A DNA stretch of 64,000 nucleotides from Neckera pumila (lineage: Eukaryota > Streptophyta > Bryopsida > Hypnales > Neckeraceae). The DNA lies in contig OZ018413.1 in the NCBI GenBank assembly GCA_963969595.1, positions 6,104,711 through 6,168,710 on the forward strand, written 5' to 3'. Numbering within the stretch: position 1 is the first letter of the stretch; every line of letters starts with the position of its first letter. The translations under genes were made by a program, and so were the position numbers. Under the pieces are notes generated by a model, which searched no databases, was not told the origin of the DNA, and saw only the letters and a list, made by a program, of their open reading frames with translations. Of this stretch, positions 57,046 through 64,000 are shown piece after piece.

Positions 57046-58842
57046 CTACTCTGTACTGGCCTCCTCTTCTTCTTCAGTGTACGTGGAAGCGTCGTAGTCG
57101 ATCAAATCATCATCCTCATCGTCGTCGTCATCGAAGCCTAAGCTCAGCGCTTGCATCTTGAACCCTGCTTGCTCAATGATTTCTACCAAACTTGAAGCAA
57201 CACCAGTTGCTTGGATATTGGTCTGCTTGACTAACTGCACACATCACACCCATGCTGTCGTCAGTGCAAATGAAGAGTCTCCTCAGATATCTCCAGTTCT
57301 CCATACACCAACAAAGGATACTAAACAATTGTAGACAACAACTCTTTAGCGCCTTGCTGGTCTAATTCTTGAATTATCAAAATAGTCAACGTTCAAATTC
57401 GAAAACCCTAAAGCCTACGAAGTAGAAATGTCCACATTCGAATTCCTCGAGCAAGAAACCAGTTACGAGAGCTGTGCAGGTTGTCTTCATGAGATTTGAT
57501 AGACGAACTTGACCTAAAGGCTGCTGGAAATCGTGGACTACTACAGAATGGGATAACTCAAAAAGCAGCTACTGCAAAAATCACGTAGTAATGATTCAAT
57601 TCCGATTTCGTCAATGATAAAAGGGAGGTCCAATTACCTCAACGGTGGCAGCACCCTCGTCGATGGAGACCTTGATTTTGCTCACACCCTCAGTTCCCTG
57701 GAAAACGGAGGCAAGTTCGTCCATTAGCCTCTTCAATCCCCCCCAAACGGAGAGAAGGTGCCCTGACTAGAAAAGTTTAGAATCTTTCTTGGTAAATGTG
57801 CTCACCCCACTCAATCGATAGGGAGGAATGCCACGAATACTGCTCTCAAAAAAGTAGGGAAGAGAAACAGGATTACCTCAAGAACCTTCGTCACTTTTGA
57901 GACAGCGTTTTCATTCAATGATCCTTCAGCCTGAAACATCAAGCGAGAGCAAATTCTTAAACCTTGAAATTCATGCTAAATTGTACATAACATAGCATAA
58001 ACCCTTGGCAGACTGTCGCGTTCTCTCTCTACTGCCTGGTCAAGTGATATAGCATTACCAAAAGAAAACAACAAAATAAACTAAGGTATAAATCCCAGTC
58101 TAAGGTAGACACACCCAAACTTGCCTTAGACCTAAAAACGCAACTAGATCAGATGTTCAGCTGGCGTGCATCCCCTTAATCAATACGTCCCTATTGTTGA
58201 AATTCATTTCAAAACATCTATAAATACTTGAACTCTCATAACTTTTCTATATGGTATCCAAATACTACATGCTTTGGTGCGTTAAACCCCCCGTTCATTC
58301 ACCAACAAGAACACACACAAATTCGCATAAATTCGAGAAGTACCTATGCCCGACATCAAAACCGCCCCTACCTTACAGTACAGTTGAGGATAGGGTTTCG
58401 CAACTATTCAAATATCACAATGTAGACAAAGAAGAGACTGCCTGAAAATAGAAATCCCACAATCCAGCAACGGCAATCCACCGTTTCCTAAGGATGCGAA
58501 ATCCAGGATAAATCTTAAACCTCCAATTAGCTCCTTCACGAAGTAACCGTGGACGAGAAAAACCACCTTAAAGTACATAGCGAGGCTCTCCACCCCGGAC
58601 TCGACTGGACTCGCAGACACGACCTCGTCCACAACTGCGCTAGCAGCGACCAATTTCAGGTTCCTTCTCCTTCTCTGTCCCCAGCCAGTAGTAGTGCTCA
58701 GATTCACCGTAAAACCTCCGCATCTTCTAGTTCCCAACGAGGCGGTGGCCCTGCTGCAACCCCTCCGGACGTCGAGGGCTGCTGCTGTCCCGAGGCTTTG
58801 GAACACGCGCAGAGATGTCATCTGGCAAGCCCCGGCTGCCAT
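57046..58842 (-). CDS. Chloroplast-targeted protein with a small HMA-like domain
   Basis: Exons on the minus strand: 58842-58567, 57930-57877, 57697-57638, 57234-57046. All junctions are GT-AG in phase 0 and give 192 aa. The first about 75 residues are rich in Ser, Thr, Arg and Ala with few acidic residues, as in a chloroplast transit peptide. The core (about 88-170) reads MYFKAEGSLNENAVSKVTKVLE, then GTEGVSKIKVSIDEGAATVE, then a helix ending QAGFKMQALSLGF. This alternation resembles a heavy-metal-associated fold but lacks a CxxC metal motif. The tail is acidic (a D-run, then EEEEE). I believe it belongs to a conserved plant family of unknown function. An in-frame upstream reading exists, but MAAGACQ gives the better transit peptide. 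Confidence 0.75.
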
Positions 58843-59752
58843 TGCGTACGTACAAACCACGTACTCACTGGCAATTCGCAGTATAAAACTCTCTTGACTT
58901 CGAATAAAGAAGTCTCTCCGACAGACGCTGGCAATGCGGCAGCAGCGACGAGGTGGAGAAGAGCAGGAGAATGGAAGTGACGAAGCTCTGCTGCTGCAAG
59001 AGGAGGGGCAGCAAGACTTGGGCAAAAACACAGAGCCCGGGAGAGGGAGAAGAGTTGGATAAGGAGAGCAGGGGGAGCAACAGAGTTCGTTCCGTCGTTC
59101 CGAACGATTTGTCATTCATCCAATGTCGAATTCCAGTTTGTTCCCCTCACGGACGGAATAAAACGGTGTTTCGTACTAAACCCTAATAATAAGTGCTAAA
59201 CAGTACCGTAATGGAGAGTGCTTTAGAAAATTTATGTTAAATAATATATTCATGTCTTCTTTCTAGTGATATATTACATGTTTCTCGAAGTTGCTCAATG
59301 AACAGTAAATGGATGAAGTGTGCAAATATTCACCATCCAACCAATGGATGGTCGAATGCAATTTTTTATTTTTTTTCACTTTTTATGAACTACTAATAAA
59401 AGTGGAAATACAAAATGTTAGAGTGGTACTTTGAATTTCAACATTCATTCACATATTGGATAGAAAGTATCACATAAGCACATATCACAAATCTGTAATT
59501 CTATTTCTATCCACAAATCTAGCTATTTCATCCAAGATTTTTAAAGTTTAAAGTCTTCCACCCAAAAACTTCATGGTTTGTCGTCAATTTTTAGCCAAAT
59601 TAATTTTCTTTGATACTATTTGGCGCCATTTCACCCTCCAAAAATGCCTTGCGGATGAATACTTTAGGGTAAAGGATAAGAATAATCCTCCCCTACAATT
59701 AACAAGATTCCCTTCTCTTTTCTTTATTGTTAGCCAATATAACAAAACATTA
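58843..59752. other. Upstream region of the chloroplast protein gene and intergenic DNA
   Basis: GC-rich to about 59160, probably leader and promoter on the minus strand, then AT-rich. No other gene. Confidence 0.4.
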
Positions 59753-59833
59753 CTCCCTAGTATTCTGAAAAAGACCCATATTTCTTTTGTATTTTACAAA
59801 GAAAACAGAAGTCTTTTTCGGAAACAGAGGGAG
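59753..59833. mobile_element. Very short Stowaway-like MITE (81 bp)
   Basis: Ends CTCCCTAGTATTCTG and GGAAACAGAGGGAG, with inner aaaaagac/gtctttttc. TA flanks both sides (59751-59752, 59834-59835). CTCCCT termini with TA duplication are the hallmark of Stowaway MITEs of the Tc1/mariner superfamily. Confidence 0.75.
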
Positions 59834-59835
59834 TA

Positions 59836-61111
59836 CAATCTAGCACCCCATAAAAAAAGGAACATCCCTTTCAGAATGAGAAAAATCATTTATAGAAGTG
59901 CAAAATTTCAACTTGAAGTTTTTCTTCTTGTCACCAACATTTTCATTCATTTGACCATTTTTCATCCGTTTTGAATATTTTCCCATCCACGTATCCACCA
60001 CTCATTTTCACATCACAGCAAACACTTCCCAAAAATTTGTAGAAAAAAATAAAACAAAAAACTGGGGGATAATTTTAGGGTATCCATCATGTCCAGCACT
60101 GACTGACGTTCCATCCCTTTGCAACGCTTCGTCACTTCCGAAAACGACCCCCTCCTACACCGCGGAAACAGTCGCGCCACCAACGGGCCAACTCCCAATG
60201 TTCCCAATGTTCCCAATGTTCCCCCGTTCCCCAATCGGGAACATTCTCCTTCTCCGACGCACACACACTTCGGCACCTCCACATATAGCGTTTTACAAAC
60301 CTCGCTCTCCTCTTTCCTGACCTCGTTTCGACACCCGTTGCGTCCCGTTGCCAAGCTCCTTCATTGCCATAGCCAGTCGTAGTAGTAGCACTCGTTCCCG
60401 TTCCTTACCGCCTCTCACATCTGCTGAACCTCAATATACCCTTCTTTAGCTCATCTCTTTTCCTTGGTTTTGCCGAGAGTTTTCGAACCAACAAAGCCAC
60501 GCCACAGTCCAGTCCAGCCCCAGCCCCAGCCCCAGCCCAAGCCAAGCCGAGTTCAGTCGTCATTCGAGGTAACTTAAACTTATGTCGTGGTGGATTCCTC
60601 GTCTGCTTTTCTGGGTTTTCTGTCTGTTTCTAGCTCAGGAGTTTTTTGTTTAATTTTTAATTTTTTTTTTGGGTTCTGGTGCAGCATCAAGTGTGGTTGA
60701 TTGGTGGCTTTGTTCCGGAGTTCTTGGATTGGGTTTAGGGTTGTGAGATTTGATGAGTTCGAGTGTGAAGTGTGGAGTGTGGAGTGATGTTGACGAGGAA
60801 GTTGCTGGGGAGTGTAGTAGTTGCTAGGTTTGAGAGCTCTTGTGAAGTTTGTGAGTTGGGTTGTGAGTTCGCGGTGTTTGAGCTGGGGGAGGATTCAATC
60901 GTGGAAATGGTGGAATAGGGGAAGTAGTACTTGTGTTGTAGAGTTTTGAGTTGATTGAGTTCGTGGTCATGATGTGGTTTAGACTGGACGGGATGATGAA
61001 TCTGCGGACGACGAGTAGAGGGGTTTACGTCTCCTAGAGGTGGAGGAGCTGAGGGGAGCTCCACCAAGCTTCCAAGGAGAAGAAGCTCCAAGCCCTAACT
61101 AGAAGGCTACT
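59836..61111 (+). promoter_or_regulatory. CK2 beta upstream region and 5' leader
   Basis: From about 60100 the DNA turns C-rich. Three to four 9-bp units (cccaatgtt) lie at 60194-60220, and a ccagcc run at 60506-60540. A probable leader intron runs 60569-60684 (cgag|gtaact to gtgcag|catc). The leader then continues to the ATG at 61112. Confidence 0.5.
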
Positions 61112-63385
61112 ATGTACAAGGAACGGGGCCTGTTGCTGGCCGCGGAAGAGAAAGGGGGTTTGTACCGGGAAGTAGCGGAGAACAAGAAGCGGAGTGATGA
61201 CGTTGGGGAGAAGCCCACCCCGTCGACCTCCAAAGGAGGGAATGGACGGGAGAAGCTTGTTGCTCCTGCGGCAGCTGCTGCTCGCCGATTCTCTGGACAT
61301 GAAGTCCGGCCTGTTGCCTCGGAGAAAGCCAAGTACCCTGACGATGGTGAGTCAATTTCTGTTTCTGGCCTCGGTTTTTGCATAATGTGATCAATGTAAG
61401 GTTGAGGATACTATTTGTGTCAATTGGAGTGTCTGAAATAGTGAAACTACTGGTTTATAAGTGGCATTTTGTTTGTGTTGGAATATCACTTTTATTCCTG
61501 TTAGTAACAATATATGATATTGGTTACGAGTATGTAAGTTTTGGGTCATGTATGTATCTTCAAGTGCAGGAGCCAAATCCGTGAAAATTAGATTTTTATT
61601 GCTTTGTAGGAATTTCTTATGCATTCATACGAAATGGGAGGTTGTAGACCACTATTGACTGGCCAGTAGACAAACCCCGTTTCCATTCAAAGATCACTGA
61701 TTACAGACATTTGGCCAAAGGCTTTGAGCACTTTCTAAGACGTTCAATTATTTAAGGGTGTGAATAGATGGTCTGCTGTTGGGAACAGGGATACGAGATC
61801 AGGTTTCTAGAGGTTTTACTATCCTCTACCGTCTCCTGTGACATTGTCTTAATATGATCAAATAGGATTCAACTGCGTACACATCAGATTTCTTTTGCTG
61901 AAAGCTGAACCACACTGTAGTGATTGCAGAGGATTCTGATTCGGACACCGAGGATTCGGATGTAAGTGGGTCAGATGGGGAGGACACGTCTTGGATTTCG
62001 TGGTTCTGCGGCCTTAGGGGCAATGAGTTTTTTTGCGAGGTGGACGATGAGTATATTCAGGACGATTTCAACCTAAGCGGCCTCAGCAGCCAGGTTCCAT
62101 ATTATGATTATGCTCTCGATCTAATCTTGGATGTCGAATCCCCCAGCGGTAAGGGTCCACATTTTCTAATTGTGATCTGTTAGTGGTATGTTGATTGACA
62201 ACGACTTTCTGGGAGTAAAAATATTGGTCCAACTGTATCGGTTATAACGTCGGGAAATATTACTATAAAACACAGTCATGACCAACGTCTAGAATATCAT
62301 ATGATTGCTATATACCTGTCATACGAATATCATACCTAACATTTCATTTTCATACCTACCATATGAATATCAGTTGTACCTAATTGCTGGCATTTCTGAT
62401 AAGATATCTTGCATCTGTTTTCTTGACGGTGACCTTTTGACCAACGCTCTTGCTAGCCTGGGTCGATGATTGTTGATGCAGTGAATTGGTATTAGATCAC
62501 GGTTAATTGGGTTTTTTTTATGTGTTTTTATTTCCTCCCATTTGCTATCACGTTCATTCATCGAAAATTCTAAACGAGTTTGTGTGGTCTCGGTTGGTGA
62601 AATCAGATGATATTTTAACCGAGGAGCAGAATGAAATGGTTGAGTCTGCTGCAGAGATGTTATATGGACTAATTCATGTCCGTTACATCTTGACCAGCAA
62701 GGGGATGAATGCGATGGTATGTTTGCTTCTTAGGCCTGAGTTTTCTATTAAGTCATTTTCCTACTCCCCAACTTATACAATTTTCTATCAGATGTGGATT
62801 TATAACCAATTCTGAACGATGTGGCTTTGAATGCAGCTTGAGAAGTGCAAGAATGTGGACTTCGGTAGATGCCCCCGGGTCTACTGTTCAGGCCAGCCTT
62901 GTTTGCCTATGGGACAATCAGATGTCCCTCGAACTAGTACAGTAAAGATATATTGTCCCAAGTGCGAAGATATCTTTTACCCCAGATCGAAATATCAAGG
63001 CAGTATCCTCTCAAGTACTTTTTTTACTTTTTGGCCTTCACTTTTTGTTCACGTCTTGTCCACTTGTTATGCGCATTTAAGATGATCCCTGGGGATTGTT
63101 TGGTAGAAAGTTAAGGAGCTTGGGTTGCGACATTCCTTCAGACATTTTACAGTTTTATGATAGCTCATGTTTGTACTTTCTGATTCCAGCATGCATTTGA
63201 AGTGACGGGTCTACCTCTACTGTTTGCCAAACTTAACTCAACGTGCAGACATTGACGGTGCCTATTTCGGAACGACTTTCCCACATCTTTTTTTGATGAC
63301 ATATCCTTATATCAAGCCTACGAAGCCAACCCAGAGCTATGTACCGAGAATATTTGGATTCAAACTGCATAGAAGTGCAAGATAG
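61112..63385 (+). CDS. Casein kinase 2 regulatory (beta) subunit
   Basis: Regulatory subunit of the Ser/Thr kinase CK2; it dimerises through a zinc finger and holds two catalytic subunits. Exons: 61112-61346, 61930-62148, 62607-62716, 62837-63002, 63249-63385. All are GT-AG and give 288 aa, close to the length of plant CK2 beta proteins. Residues 1-80 are the plant-specific N-terminal extension. Next come an acidic Ser cluster ([21 protein letters not shown]) and the conserved core from [18 protein letters not shown]. Zinc ligands are C200, C205, C228 and C231. The dimer and tail region ends [11 protein letters not shown] to GFKLHRSAR. Intron 4 splits an Asn codon (GGC A|AC ATT), which fixes the donor after 63002. 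Confidence 0.95.
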
Positions 63386-64000
63386 GCTGCTGACAAGGTG
63401 GTGAGTTAAATTGCTGCACCGTGTGGCATATTGAAGAAACTGCGACTCAGGAAGCTCTTGGAAAGTTTGAAGACGACGTGTACATCATGATAAGAGGTTC
63501 TGTTGTTGACGGCGCTTTTGCTCGGTTAGGAAAAGTGTCATGGAAAGGCCTTTGGCATGATTAAATGACCAAGCAAGGTCCACAGCGAGTTATGGTACGC
63601 GAGACATTTGAGGTTGAAGGAGGACTTGCATGCATATGAAGCCATGCAGTAGTATTGAATCAATCTTGTCAGAAAGTGCTTCACTTAGCACCAATTACTA
63701 AACAGAGGCAAACATTAGCTTCGACTACAGGGATTGTTCTACCGTATTTTTGGATCTAAATCAGTCTGAATTGTAATAGAGTGTAATACTAGTAACCGTA
63801 GCTTGCCCCCTGATCATGTTGAGCAAACCATAGACTCAAAGTTGTTCTGTGTCAATTGAATTCAATTTGATTTGGCAATTCAAATGCCCATGTGCTTTGC
63901 CGACTTTGGAGGCCAAATTCATTCGATGACGTGAAATTCTTTAATTAAAATTCTTTACTCTTTTTTAGTTCTTCTCATTGTTTCCTGTGAAGGCATGTGG
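63386..64000. other. 3' flank of CK2 beta
   Basis: Probable 3' UTR and downstream DNA. No further gene is visible before the window ends. Confidence 0.4.

Overview
This is nuclear DNA of a land plant. A CONSTANS-like B-box/CCT gene, a plant-type CK2 beta subunit, a chloroplast-targeted protein and a plant GPR107-like protein all point there. Introns are spliceosomal (GT-AG, about 100-1200 nt), gene density is low, and intergenic DNA is AT-rich with many small non-autonomous transposons. A non-seed plant such as a moss is a reasonable guess, but the sequence alone does not fix the species.

Layout. Positions 1-11.6 kb are gene-free DNA with CACTA-type MITEs, a TTAA-flanked 0.9-kb element and a 1.2-kb foldback element. 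Positions 11.6-17 kb hold a five-exon CONSTANS-like gene (473 aa) with a tandemly repeated leader. Positions 17-22 kb are degenerate repeats and MITEs. Positions 22.0-27.6 kb hold a twelve-exon CstF-64 gene (546 aa). Positions 27.6-35 kb are again AT-rich, with a second TTAA element, a CACTAAAT-rich MITE and an AAAC microsatellite.

Positions 35.5-52.8 kb form a large inverted duplication. The left arm (about 35.5-41.86 kb) carries an intronless GPR107-like gene, a tRNA-Gly(UCC) and an F-box gene. The right arm (about 46.37-52.5 kb) carries the same three in mirror order. The spacer of about 4.5 kb is mostly transposons. The two GPR107-like genes are 97.7% identical and their 3' halves plus 3' flank are almost identical. 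The F-box copies differ strongly, and the right one is a clear pseudogene. This uneven divergence suggests an old duplication with recent gene conversion at one end. Two insertions sit in the right arm while the left arm keeps the empty sites.

Positions 52.8-57 kb hold a pogo-like MITE, short tandem repeats and one possible orphan exon. A four-exon chloroplast HMA-like gene (192 aa) lies on the minus strand at 57.0-58.8 kb. A five-exon CK2 beta gene (288 aa) lies at 61.1-63.4 kb. The genes do not form a pathway; they are unrelated housekeeping or regulatory genes. The unusual content is the inverted duplication and a diverse set of small transposons with readable target-site duplications.
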